Source: Entonaema liquescens (taxonomy: Eukaryota; Ascomycota; Sordariomycetes; Xylariales; Xylariaceae). Taken from it: 64,000 bases of DNA. The notes under the pieces are model-generated. The model did not search any database and had not been told where the DNA came from. It saw nothing but the letters and a program-made list of their open reading frames with translations. The stretch spans positions 879,501 through 943,500 of the forward strand of contig CADCSX010000005.1 of assembly GCA_902805475.1 (NCBI GenBank), written 5' to 3'. A program made the position numbers and the translations under genes. Below, in pieces: positions 49,922 to 61,121 of this stretch. Each line of letters begins with the position of its first letter. The stretch's first letter is position 1.

Positions 49922-51019
49922 GTTGTCACCGCAATGAACAATTAAAGCGCGGTAAGCGGCTATTTGGATTTACCGCAGTGATGAAAGCGTTCGACGAGTC
50001 CTTCTTCAATTCATTCTAATGCAAAGGCCTTCTGTATGCGTGCGGAGAAAAAACAAGTCGAGTAGGACAATATAAGACATGCAGATGCGTGTAAGATAGC
50101 ACGCGCATACATCCTATACCTCGGTACATATAGTATGCGCGGTTATCTGCAGCTGGGGTACTTAATTATCACGCCTGTAAGGGGCAATTGGCTTAAATTG
50201 ATGTTGCCCCCTTGAACGAAGAAATTCCTGGTCGCATTTTCATGATTTTGAGAAGACAGTCCTTACCGAAATCACCCCACGTATACAGACCATACAGACA
50301 TTGTTGTTACTATTACGAGGGGCACCGGATGGCTGATTATCATGGCTCGTCTATAGAGGGCGGTCTCAGCCATCGAAAAGCCTCCGGGGCGTGAGCGGTG
50401 TGCGAGTCTGGATCTCCTCGCCTAGCTGCCCTAGTAAAAAAGAAACTAGGATATCCCGTGCGCGACTTGTAGGTTACCGTGTCGACACCAAGGGTCTGAT
50501 ACCTCGGTGGCTGAAGTCGGCAGCCTGTAAATCTTATGCGGTGATGAGTGGCTTGAGACCAGTAATACTCAGCTGGAGGGTGGGGGAGCGACTGGTTCTG
50601 ATCGCAAGGGATAGCCAAAAATTCCTGCCGCATTGATGTTGTGCTAGCTCATGCAATCCTATAAGAGTAACAAGAGGCGAACAATTAGTGCAAATAGCAT
50701 GGGCTTGCCGACCGGGCGTCGATAGAACATGAGAAGAATGGCTCGGCACGCATTTATGTCTAAGATGCCCTTCTAGGCTCAGGCTTCATAACAGCATATA
50801 TGAGGCTCTCAATTCCCTGTACAGTGTATCTAGCTGGGCGTCCGCTTTAGACACATGGGTGACCTGATATTGCTGACTCTATGCAAAAAGCATTGGTGTA
50901 TATAGGTAATGCTGGGAAATAGGAGATAATAAATGTTGATTTCGTAGCCGAATCTCACTTGCCACTGAAGTTTTGCTTTGACACACTTTTTCTTCCTGAT
51001 ATAAAACTACTCCTTGTTT
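49922..51019. promoter_or_regulatory. Divergent intergenic region
   Basis: About 1.1 kb between the permease start (-) and the rhodopsin-domain gene (+), so both promoters should lie here. No frame is convincing and no specific site can be assigned. Confidence 0.4.
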
Positions 51020-52485
51020 ATGGCGTCGAGCGGGAGCCGGATTTCTGTTGGCAGCGGAGTATATCCTCCTTACGGAGTAATTACAGATGGAAATCACGGT
51101 TCATATGTAATCATCGCTACTTGGATTTTAGCTTGCATATCCGTGCTGTCCGTGGTCGTCCGTATCATTGTACGGACATGGAGGTCGCAACATTTCGAGC
51201 GCGATAACAGGTTGATAGTAGCAGCAATGGTATGGTAACAACCTCTTACCTCTATAAGTATTATAATTGACATTTAACCTAGTGCTTCGCAGTCGCGGAG
51301 AGCATATGTGTCAGTGAAGCAGTGAGACATGGATTAGGGCAGCACTTCGACGTCCTTAGTGAGATGGATACAGTTTCATATTTTAGAGTAAAATACCCCT
51401 AATTAACTGAGCTAACTTCAAAGCTAACGGTGACATCGGCTTAGCTCGTTTATGCGAGTGATATTATATCAGTCTTCGTTCTCATTCTCTCCAAGCTCTC
51501 GTTAATCGACTTGATTTCCCATCTCACTCCATCAAATACTATGAGAATTGTGTTGATATGGTTGACAAACTTTACACTCCTATGGGGTCTCTCGGCCGTT
51601 TTTTCGATATCGTTCCAATGTGGAGGTAACGTACCGATGGGAATTATGAAGGGTCTATGTGTTAACCAAGTAAGTCTACCCTTCGCATTGTATCTTTGGC
51701 TTTCTATTGAAAGTTAACAGTCAAGCACTAGGGAGCACTCTTATTTACTCACGGAACTATCAACATCTTAACAGATCTCTTCATCATGATTCTCCCGGTT
51801 TTCACCTTGTGGAAGGTTCAAATTCGAAAACAGCAACGAGTCTTGGTGATAGGATTGTTCTGGGCTCGGTCGATGTAAGATCCCCTAACTTCATACTTTT
51901 CTCAAGTAACTCTGCCAATAAATATGTCAGCGCATGTATCACCGCTGGAATCCAACTTAGGAGGCTAGAACCATATCTTTCAGGGCAGGATCCTACTTGT
52001 AAGTATTCAAGTCTCCAATATCATCTACCGGAGCAACCTAACCGTCTTGCAGGGAATTATCTACCCCCTGCTTTCTGGAACCAGTAAGGATCCTATAACA
52101 GTGATACTGCCACAGCTTCTTACAATAACTTAGGATAACAATACACCTCAGCGTCATAACGGCTTGTATACCATCCATAAAACCGTTTTTCGATAGCATC
52201 CAGTCGAGTTTGATTGATTCTGGAGTACCCAGGAATTATACCCCAGGCAATGCATTCGAACTGTCCCCGTGGAGGTCAGCTACGAAGAGCCTGTCATCGC
52301 GGGGGTTTCAGTCTTTACGAGGAGTAGGGCTCAGCACGACGACTCAGATTGAAATTGAGGGCGGAGTTGCCGGGGATAGCGCGAGCACGAGGGGTTTGAC
52401 TAGTACCGTGATCTACCAGCAGCGGGATGTTGACGTTGTAGTAACTAAGGCATCAGAAGAGTCAAGTAGGGTCAAGCAGAGCTAA
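51020..52485 (+). CDS. Rhodopsin-like-domain integral membrane protein (SAT4/PTH11-like family)
   Basis: Seven exons (51020-51229, 51283-51387, 51445-51669, 51732-51874, 51931-51998, 52053-52083, 52134-52485) give 377 residues. All phases match, including a 31-nt exon. The start ATG opens MASSGSRISVGSG, and the first membrane helix is SYVIIATWILACISVLSVVV. Further helices and the family signatures follow: RDNRLIVAAM, RHGLGQH, VNQGALFTHGTINILTDLFIMILPVFTLWKVQI and LGLFWARS-type loops. The C-terminal ~100 residues are cytosolic, polar and serine/threonine rich. This is the large fungal family annotated as rhodopsin-domain or SAT4-like integral membrane proteins. Some members sit in biosynthetic clusters, others act as candidate receptors, and no biochemical role is established for most. 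It is intact. Confidence 0.85.
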
Positions 52486-53020
52486 GTTGTGAGGTATAAA
52501 TTTTGGAGCAGAGATCTAATCAAAGTGCACCTAGCTGGTATAATGTAGACAACTACTTAAGGCATATCAATGTAGTTGGATAGACGGGGCGATATGAGTT
52601 CTCCGAAGGGAGGTCTTTTCATAACTATAACTGCGTCCATGTGAATAGTCACCTTCATCACGATAGTAAAAACTACCTTAGTTACAGATAATGGTACCTG
52701 GTAGTAATGAGAGCCTATTTCTCAATGAGCACATGACTTACCGGTTTGCCATATCCCGTAAAAGATTTACTCTTCATTGCCTCCTCCAGACACCCCAACT
52801 TTGCCGTTCAATTTCATTAGTCAATCACTCTCATTGAGTAGTAATAGTTGGAGTAATAACACCATATAGTGGCGTATTATGCATTGGTCGCTTCTCAGGC
52901 CTTGTCCCGCACCTGGCCGTTTCCCCTTTCCCAGATAGTTGATCTGGAATAACTATTTCTTTAAATAAGTTGGTTGAATCTCTAATCTCCCGCAATAGGT
53001 GTACAGTTTATTATCTTGAA
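52486..53020. promoter_or_regulatory. Presumed aminomutase upstream region
   Basis: About 535 bases between the rhodopsin-domain stop and the aminomutase ATG. The aminomutase reading frame stays open upstream of that ATG to 52970, but with no earlier ATG. No specific regulatory site is supported. Confidence 0.35.
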
Positions 53021-54603
53021 ATGGTCTACCCATCAATACCGCGCTTACTGGGAGGTGGAAAAGGGGTGTCGTTGTTTTCCCAAGTCCGTCTCCGGAGCGG
53101 CTCTTGGAAACTAGATGCGCCTTATACTCGGCGTTACCTATCAATAGATAGAGATGCAGCTTACTGGAGGCGAGTCCCCGTCTGGTCAGACGTCAGCGAA
53201 GCCGACTTCATAAGCTATAAATGGCAGGGAAGATATAAGCTCACCAGGTAGTCACCCTATATTGCTAACACCCACTTCGGTATACAGACTGGGAACTCTT
53301 TACAGACCGTTAATTCGTTATCCCTTTTCTTGAGATCAATTCTTCCCGACGTGATTCCTCAGGGGCACGTATCAGGCCCTAGAACAGCTGACGAGTTCAT
53401 CAACGATGTCCTATCTGGAATCGAGCAAGCCCCTATGGCTGTAAAGCTCACTCCTCATATACTAAGCCTTGTTGATTGGTCAGATCCGCTCCATGATCCC
53501 ATCCTCCGTCAATTCCTACCTCTTGGATCGGGTATACAGCCGGACCACCCAAAACTCGTCTACGACTCCTTAGATGAAACCGGGGACTCTCCAGTCGAGG
53601 GTGTCATACACAGGTATCCTGATAGGGCCGTGTTCCTCGGTATATTGATAGCCTCTGAACCGGTACGTAAATACTGACAAGTAGAATAGCAACCTCTATA
53701 TGTCCTGTGTACTGTCGCAACTGCACGCGGTCGTATACTGTGGGGAGCAATACCGTCCCTGTTAAAAAGAAGAGATTTCTTCCCCTGGAGAAGAAGTGGG
53801 AAATCATGTTCAATTACATTGAACGCACACCAGCTCTGGTGGATATTCTAGTATCTGGCGGAGATCTATATACCCTAAGCCCGGAGCAGATTCAGATGAT
53901 AGGAATGCGCCTACTCCATATTCCACACGTACTGCGAATCCGCATCGCCAGCAAAGGGATCGCCGTCTGTCCGAGTAGAGTTATCGACCCAGAAGACAAA
54001 TGGGCCAGCGTTCTGATAGAGCTCTCACAAAAAGGCAGGAAAATGGGGAAGAGTGTGGCTCTTCACACACATTTCAATCACCCCCGCGAGATCTCCTGGG
54101 TCACTAAAAAAGCAGCTCGTAGGCTCTTCGAAGAAGGTGTTACAGTGAGGAATCAGACTGTTCTTCTAAACGGAGTTAATAACGATGTCGAAACTATGAA
54201 CTCATTAATTCGCCAGCTTTCTGCGATCAACATCCAACCAGTAAGATACTAGAGCCCTCCTGTAGGATTTCGAATGGTATTAGATTATATGCTAATAGAT
54301 ATGCAGTACTACGTCTTCCAATGTGATATGGTACGTGGGGTCGAGGACATGCGTACGCCGCTGCACGAGATACTGCACCTCGAAGCAATGATCCGCGGCT
54401 CGACAACCGGATTTATGACACCAAACTTTGTGGTCAATTTGCCTGGTGGCGGGGGAAAGAGACTGGCTTGCTCCTATGAGTCTTATGATAGAAGCACGGG
54501 GCGTTCGACTTTCATATCGCCCGGGAGTAAAGATCCAAGCCGCAAGTGGGAACATTGGGATCCGCTATCTTCACTTCCAAATCCATCTAATGCTTGGAAG
54601 TAG
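53021..54603 (+). CDS. L-lysine 2,3-aminomutase, radical SAM (splice donor of intron 1 altered)
   Basis: Exons 53021-53227, 53288-53639, 53690-54240 and 54307-54603 give 468 residues. The family converts L-lysine to L-beta-lysine using a [4Fe-4S] cluster, S-adenosylmethionine and PLP. Visible parts: the arginine-rich N-terminus (possible mitochondrial presequence), YWRRVPVWSDVSEADFISYKWQ, VIHRYPDRAVFL, the cluster motif CPVYCRNC (C191, C195, C198), SGGD for SAM binding, HTHFNHPREISW, and PGGGGK with the PLP lysine at 421. All catalytic residues are intact. Odd point: intron 1 (53228-53287) begins GG, not GT. The nearest GT (53248) would leave a 40-nt intron and break the frame, while splicing right after KWQ aligns well with the family pattern. 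So the donor is mutated or a T was lost. Known mainly from bacteria, also present in ascomycetes. Confidence 0.88.
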
Positions 54604-55206
54604 TGTTACCTCAATGTATATGGCGTGTTTCTCGGTAGTGCAACCGGTAATGACGTCTGCAGGAGCCTCATCGTGATGTGAACAATCATTGGTTCTGCCA
54701 TCCGGAGGTCAACATGTACTCTTACTGCGGATGCTAACGAATTCGGTATCACGTTTCACGGGTGTTACCCTATACTAGTAGGAAGCGATAGATAGATACT
54801 TTGTATTAGGCCAAAATTGCCGAGAGGATCTCAATTGAGCCCTCCTTCGGAAAGGGACTGTTGAGATCCAAGGCCAATGAGATGTGTTGGACAAAGATCT
54901 CATGGATACTCTATCATGCAAGAACCGCGTTGTGCTCCCATCCAATGCGTCATAATTCGCCCAGAAGTTTCTAGGTAATACACCTGAGAAGGGCACGCAA
55001 AACAATAATCTCCCTCCAACCGATTTTTGTTGGCTTTCACGAAGTAGTCATCTCTTACCAGCCTACCTCCACGGCCCGAATGTCAAACCGCTGTAATGGC
55101 AGCCACATACGTCTGCCTACTCACGGCAAATATAGAAGGCAGAGATTGCATGTATTATTCTGATTGGCGATTCACATCTTACTGAATTGCTGACTGGTTC
55201 GTAGAT
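54604..55206. other. Region between aminomutase and ATP-grasp relic
   Basis: About 600 bases without a clean frame. The true first exon of the ATP-grasp gene may lie near its right end: a TTCGTAG acceptor-like site precedes the readable coding at 55207. No donor with matching phase was found. Confidence 0.4.
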
Positions 55207-57051
55207 AGCGCTCCAGCCTATTGGACAGTTAATCCAAACTCCGTACTTCGTCGTTGTAGTACATTGGACTCGACGATCAATTGCCAGCCATATGCAGACA
55301 GCAGTACTGGTTTCTCCAGAGCCAATATGCGTAAAGATAATGAGCTTGCTACAATACATCTAGACGGCGGGGCGCCATGGTGTGATTTTGTGTCCAGCGC
55401 CTTGCAACGTTCTAACCAGCCTGGGACGTGGGAAGATGCCATCGCGATAAAGTTCATTCTTCCTCAACGCTCGGGATTCTGTATCAAGTCCGATTTATTT
55501 CAGCGGCGCTTGGAAGGATTTTCTTCAGTTGTGATGGCGCGAGACTTCGTGGCCCCTCGGCAAGAAATCAGCTCCGTGTATATCCCAGATGGTGAAAGTC
55601 TCCGTGCGGCATTGCTTCCCCAGATCCTATCCGGTGCAGTTGGCGTAATCCTTGTCGACGATCCTAGTGTTCTTGCTGATACTGAACATGAGCTTGACAA
55701 TCGCCTATATTTCTCCTGGATCTCTTCTTCTTAAGACGAATTGCCTGGGTAAGGGGGAGGTACAACATAGACCATAGTGAGCGTATTTGGGAGGCGGCTA
55801 AATCGTTGGGTCTTGCACTAGTCATCATTGATGAGTAAGGGCACTGGCTACAGAATATTAAATGGGCTCATCTACACGAAAGTTTCATTGCTGTAAACCT
55901 TGACCCAGATGAGGGACTAGTAAACCGTCTCGTTACTGCCGTTCATAGCTACGGAAAGCCAATCCATGGAATCACTACTGTTAGTAACAAACGCATGGTC
56001 ACAATTTCAAAAGCTTGTGAGAAACTAGGCTTTCCAACCGAACCGCTGGAGTCCTTCACTATCGCCAGCGATAAGTTTAGATCTCGTGAACTAGAACCTG
56101 ATCCAGGAGTGGCTACGATTAGGGTGCAAGGCATTGATGACCTAAGGAGTTACCTTTCGGATAACTCGAACACAATACAGTACCCTATGGTTGTTAAGCC
56201 CTGTATAGGTTGGGGGAGCGAGTGTGTTTCCAAGGTCTACACTGAAGCTGAGCTCATACAAGCAGTTGAAAGGGCTTCGGGACGACACCGCAACCCTCCA
56301 ATCCAACGTGGGGATGTGATGATAGAGCTGTATATCGACGGACCTGAGATTGATGCCAACGTTTTTCTACTAAATGGAGAAATCATCTTCTTCGAAATTG
56401 CCGATGACTTCCCTAATTTGGCTGATAAGGAACATAATAATGAATGGAACGAACCTTTCCAAGAGACGTTCATGGTATTTCCTTCTCGATTACCTGAGGA
56501 TGAGATCGATATGGTTCGGGGGCCATTGCATAGAACCTTAACCAGACAAGGACTTAGAAATGGCGTGTTTAACTGCAAAGGCCGCGTAAGAAACTCTCGC
56601 ATGAGATATGGTGCGAGTGGTAGTGGAATGGAAGACCTAATTGAGGAACAGTTGAATATGACAGAGTGTAAAGCCCCCGCCTTGTACCTCCACGAAATCA
56701 ATGCTCGACCTCCGGAGTATTACGGGGCCGTCGCATCCAATATAACATACGGCGTAACTACTACGCCTTGAATATGCTACAGTCGGTCGGAGATATGGAG
56801 CGGTACTCATCACTAGCGCACCCCTTTTGGAGGGGGGAGGGGGGCCGCAGTGGTGGCTGGTTATAACCATGATACCAGAGCAGAAGGAAGGTACCATGAA
56901 AGGGGAAGATGCATGTACAGAGTTTCTTCAGAAGTTTGAAGATATTAAAGTTTCTGTAGCGGACTACATGACCTGGAAAAGGGAGGGGGTCCGTGCCCAA
57001 GGGGCAAAACGCGAGCCAGTTAAGCTTCATAGGGGTTTTCTCGGTACTTAG
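55207..57051 (+). pseudogene. ATP-grasp ligase gene with nonsense and frameshifts
   Basis: Readable as one protein of roughly 610 residues only by crossing several breaks. Segments: APAYWTVNPNS to LYFSWIS (about 55207-55725); a frame change; RRIAWVRGRYNIDHSERIWEAA to a TAA stop at 55836-55838 inside IIDE/GHWLQ; HLHESFIAVNLDPDEG to NITYGV (to about 56752); a frame change; YYALNMLQSVGDMERYSSLAHP; another frame change in the CCCC run near 56819-56822; then PQWWLVITMIPEQ to the stop at 57051. ATP-grasp features are visible: the lysine strand YPMVVKPCIGWGSECV, the DGPEIDANVFLLNGEIIFFEIADDFP block and the Mg-binding glutamate/asparagine in LHEINARPP. The family uses ATP to join a carboxylate to an amine through an acyl phosphate. 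GAG-TAA may derive from CAA by a C-to-T change. The 5' end is unresolved. Confidence 0.8.
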
Positions 57052-57754
57052 TAGAAAGAATCGTCAGAAGGCTCTGGAACTGGCGAATCGGATTAGGAGG
57101 GAATTCACTTACGAATTGATATAGGACCTCTGAGCTTAGAAGTTTTTGTCATCTGGCTTCCTTCTCGTCGGTGATACAGAAACTGTTGGGCCAGACTTTA
57201 TGCTCATCCTTGCATATCTTGGTTCGAGATAGTTTTTTTTTCGATACTTAGGTCACCCCCTTCACACCTAGGTAGCCTATTCGTATCACGATATAAGTAA
57301 AGAGTGCTGAAAGATACGATATATGAGCTGTACTTGTGTACTGACTTACTCTACCAACTGTATGAATAAGGGGGAGGTCCTTCTTATATATATATTCTAT
57401 GCCAAGACATCCTGTACTGTACCTAAAAGTAGTCCCTTGACCACTCATTTTAAGAGTTCGAGCGGAGAGTATTATATCGTGGCTCTTCCCCTCTAGTCCC
57501 CTTATATAGGTGATATCTGTAGAGGACCTGGGGTAGGTAAGATGCTCGTTGAACTTCCATTTTATAGCTCTAATGCAATATACAGAACTGCATGGTGGCT
57601 ATAAAACTGAAATTTGGAAGAGTGACTAACTCAAGTGACAGGTGATAACTCCTTAAAACCCCAGTCCATCCGCAACTAAACTGAAGGGAAATATGAAGCG
57701 ATTGGAAACAGCTGGAGAAATTGATAATAATATCGGGAAGTACCTAGTGAAAGA
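57052..57754. other. Convergent intergenic, no gene seen
   Basis: Between the ATP-grasp relic (+) and the ankyrin-like gene (-). No frame above 66 codons and nothing recognisable. Confidence 0.5.
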
Positions 57755-60700
57755 TCATGACTCATGCAGAACAACGCCTATTTCCCTAATAGCGTATAAC
57801 TCCTCTGTAGACATCTCATCCTTCTCTTCTCGGATCTCGAAAAGCCTAGGGAATAAGTATTCTTCCACGAATTGACTGAATGGCTTATTCAACTCCTGGA
57901 ACTTCCTCTCAAACTCATCCACTAAAGTTTCTAGCTGCTCTGCCAAGTGTCGTTCTTCCTCTCGTATCTCCTCAATCTCACATATATCTAAGAAATAAAC
58001 CATATCGGTGTAATTGTTAGGATACAAATGTCTATCTGGCGTGAATTGACAGCATGTATGACGCATTCCAAGACTCCAGTGTGTTATGAGACGAATCCAC
58101 TCTACCGACGCCTTATACTTGTTGTTGTTTGGCAACACTGGTTCAGCCAGTCGTATCGCGCCGAGTACCGGTTGAATGATATCATCAGGGTCACAGTCTA
58201 CGATGTTATAAAAAGGCGTAAGATACTTTGAGGTCGGTGTGCACCCGTGGGTAGTGCAGTAGCAGATGCAGGAGTCTGTTACCTCATCCCCCAAAAAGCT
58301 GGAATAATTGGATTGACTTGTAGGGAAAGTCCGTTCAGAGATATTGGGCAAATAACTTATCTCAGCCCATTCCCAATAAAACATGATTATCTCACCCAGA
58401 TTATGCATGAGGAAATGAATTGTTAAAGGTGGCCTCGGTGTATTGACATGGGATGTGGGGTCGTTTTCCATGATGCCGTGAAAAGACGAAATATTGATAG
58501 GCATAGGAAGCGGAGCATGAAGGTCAGCCCCGTGATCTTTGAACCAGATGACAAGTTTTAGCCACTCCTCAATGGTCGTCATTGCTCTGCTGTGTGCTAT
58601 TATCGGAGTATGTCCTCGAAATTTGGAGTTTATATTGCAAAAGCCAGTGTCGAATAGTTTCTGAGCTACATGATCATTCAACCGAAACCAATGGTATACC
58701 GATATAGGTTCTAGGAATTCATAAGCCGTGGGTATAGGTATACGATGCTGTCTTAGCGTTTCTGTAACTATGAATGCCTTATCATCGAGAAGTTCCCCAT
58801 TCCGTAGTTCAAGTTTTTGGACTATTTCTGTAGGAAGATACTGTATAGCCATTTGTAACAAATCTCTTCGCTGTCGTGCGAGCGATTCGACTATGATATG
58901 CATGATCCGTTCGGCTCGTTCGTCGGTACCTATTCGTTCCGCAAAAATGCGGAATACATCAGACCTAATGCTTGCCCCTGCGTCGAGTAACAAAGCTATG
59001 GATTCGACCTCTCCCAGACATAGTGCGTAATGAAGAGGGCTGACATTTTGCTTGGATTTTGCATCACCATTAATAATTGATTGAATGGATTCTCCTCCAT
59101 ATTCAATTAGAAGTGAGAGACCCTTAGGCCAGGCTGCAGCGAAGTGAAGTTGTGTTAAACTCTGCCAGGGACAATAACATAAGAGTGAACGGTCATTTTC
59201 AAGGAGGCGACGAATATCGAACTCGCGATGACGAAGAACTAGACTGGCTAGGTCACCGCACTCAAGCACTAAGATATCATCAGTTCTACCCGGGCCACGC
59301 GAGCATAACTAACAAAAACTAACATTCATAAAGTTGGGGGTTTTTCAAACCCAATATTGTTATAATAAGTGGATGGCCTATTGTATGAAATGGGGCAGGC
59401 TCCGTTTCTATATTTTTTAAAAATTGGTCGGCTAGTAGGGCGACAGAGTTGCCTGGATACATGAAGTCGCTAATAACATCTTGCATGTGTTCAAGTAGGC
59501 GCATAAGAGGTGTACTATGCCAGTATTAATCTTGGTTTAATCGCTCTTTGCGACGAGAATTTACTCACCCGTCATTTGAATCATCATTTATGGGCACGCC
59601 CATCTCTTTCAATGCGACTATAAACTGCATCAAAATAATTACAGTTTCATAGGGTAAAATACCTTTAAGAACCTGTAGCAAACTCCTAACAATTACCTAA
59701 GTATTTATTAGGATTAGTCGATCCCATCAAACAAGCCTGTGATGAGAGCAGTGAAGAGTCTAGATTAATAGGGAGGTAGACAGACATGTATCAAGTTCGA
59801 ACCATCTTCCACAATATCTGTTGGCCATCCTTCACCATTCATAAATATCTGTTTGAGACTGATCAAGCAATCCTTAAGTAATATTTCGGTCTCTCGTGTG
59901 GTTTCTTTCCAGATAGGGTAGGCATTCCTGATTACCTCAAACGCCGGCGAATTTGATGGCACAGTCATTCGGACCGTCAGGTTAGGATAGACATGCCAGT
60001 CGCGCATCCAATTCATCCGAGCATACTCAACTCTGCATGCTACAGTAAACGTGCGGCGAAATGCTCGGAAGTTTTTGTTGAAAGTCCAATTCTCACGGTT
60101 TCTCGAGTATATACAGCCAACTTGATGCTGTTCGGTTAAGTGTCGTCTTCGTATCTTCGGACAGGTACAAAGAGAGTCGAAGACATTCTGGGTGGACATC
60201 CCTAGATTTAGTTTATCCCTGACATTCTGTCGGACCCAGCGGTAGTCAGCAGCGCTTGATATAAGCGATCCTTCTGAATCATTAATCCTAGCACTCGCAG
60301 CTACAGCTCGGGTGAAGAATTCTTGCTGGTTCTTTCCTAGTACTTCAAGTTGATGATCCATATGTTGCTGAAGTGACACTAACTGCTTTTCTTGGTCTGT
60401 GGCCAGTCGGGAAACCTGGTTCGATATAGCACTATGATTATCGTCCAAAGATGTAATGATATGCGTCTTGGCTTCTCCAAGGCCATTATGGAACGAAGAT
60501 TCCAGCTGGCTGACACCATTATGTATTGTACTGGTAACCGTTTGCTTTACATCAGAGAGGGAAGACTGGACTTCATTTCCGACCGACTCTACCGTGAGGG
60601 TTATCTTCGTAGATTCTGAAAGAACGACGCTCCTTATGTCTTGTGTAGCATCCCTTTATAGTATCTATCAGAGACGACTATGCTACAAATGACTATTATA

Positions 60701-61121
60701 CGTACAGAGTGGTCAACTGCATCAACCCTAGTAGTCTAGTGTGAAATATCTGCAGTTGAGATCGGAGACCGTCAAGCTTTTCTTTATCGAAAGGATACTT
60801 TAACCTCCGTAGGAACTTTCTGCCAGGTTTCGGTTTAGTATACTTCGCGTTCAGTTGCTTGAGGTCATCCAAACAAGCATCGCAGGCGTCGCGACATCCT
60901 TGCAAGGCATTATCTATGTCGCCGCTGACGAGTTGCGGCGCTGTAGTCCGATCTTTGCTCAAGTTGAGGAATGATTCTAGCCCTTCGGCGTGTTGCATCA
61001 ACTGAGCGAAGTCCGCATCTTGGGAACGATATGATTTGCAGTATTGGATGATACCCTTCGCGGTAGTGAGGCCTAGCGAAATGAAGCCAGCAGCTCCTGC
61101 AGAAATGGAGAATGGATCCAT
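57755..61121 (-). CDS. Fungal STAND-type N-terminal domain plus ankyrin-like repeats
   Basis: Five minus-strand exons (60706-61121, 59786-60653, 59569-59696, 59324-59514, 57755-59268) give 1038 residues with all phases consistent. The donor after exon 2 is the unusual GTCTGT. The N-terminus, MDPFSISAGAAGFISLGLTTAKGIIQYCKSY..., is the fungal N-terminal domain seen at the head of STAND/NLR-like and ankyrin proteins. A long helical region follows (SVGNEVQSSLSDVKQTVTSTI, then LATDQEKQLVSLQQHMDHQL), then a globular segment with CTCPKIRRRH. The C-terminal half has ankyrin-like units, for example SLTQLHFAAAWPKGLSLLIEYG and NVSPLHYALCLGEVESIALLLDAGA, and a glutamate-rich coiled tail. No P-loop NTPase is visible, so it is not a complete NLR. 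Such proteins are plausible parts of self/non-self or stress recognition; function unknown. Confidence 0.82.

Noticed and set aside
53248..53287. Canonical GT-AG splice for aminomutase intron 1
   Set aside because: The intron would be only 40 nt, and the phase would break the conserved FLRSILPDVIP frame.
55834..55852. Tiny GTAAGG...CAG intron removing the ATP-grasp stop
   Set aside because: It would be about 17-18 nt long and would delete GHWLQ, which looks like coding sequence.
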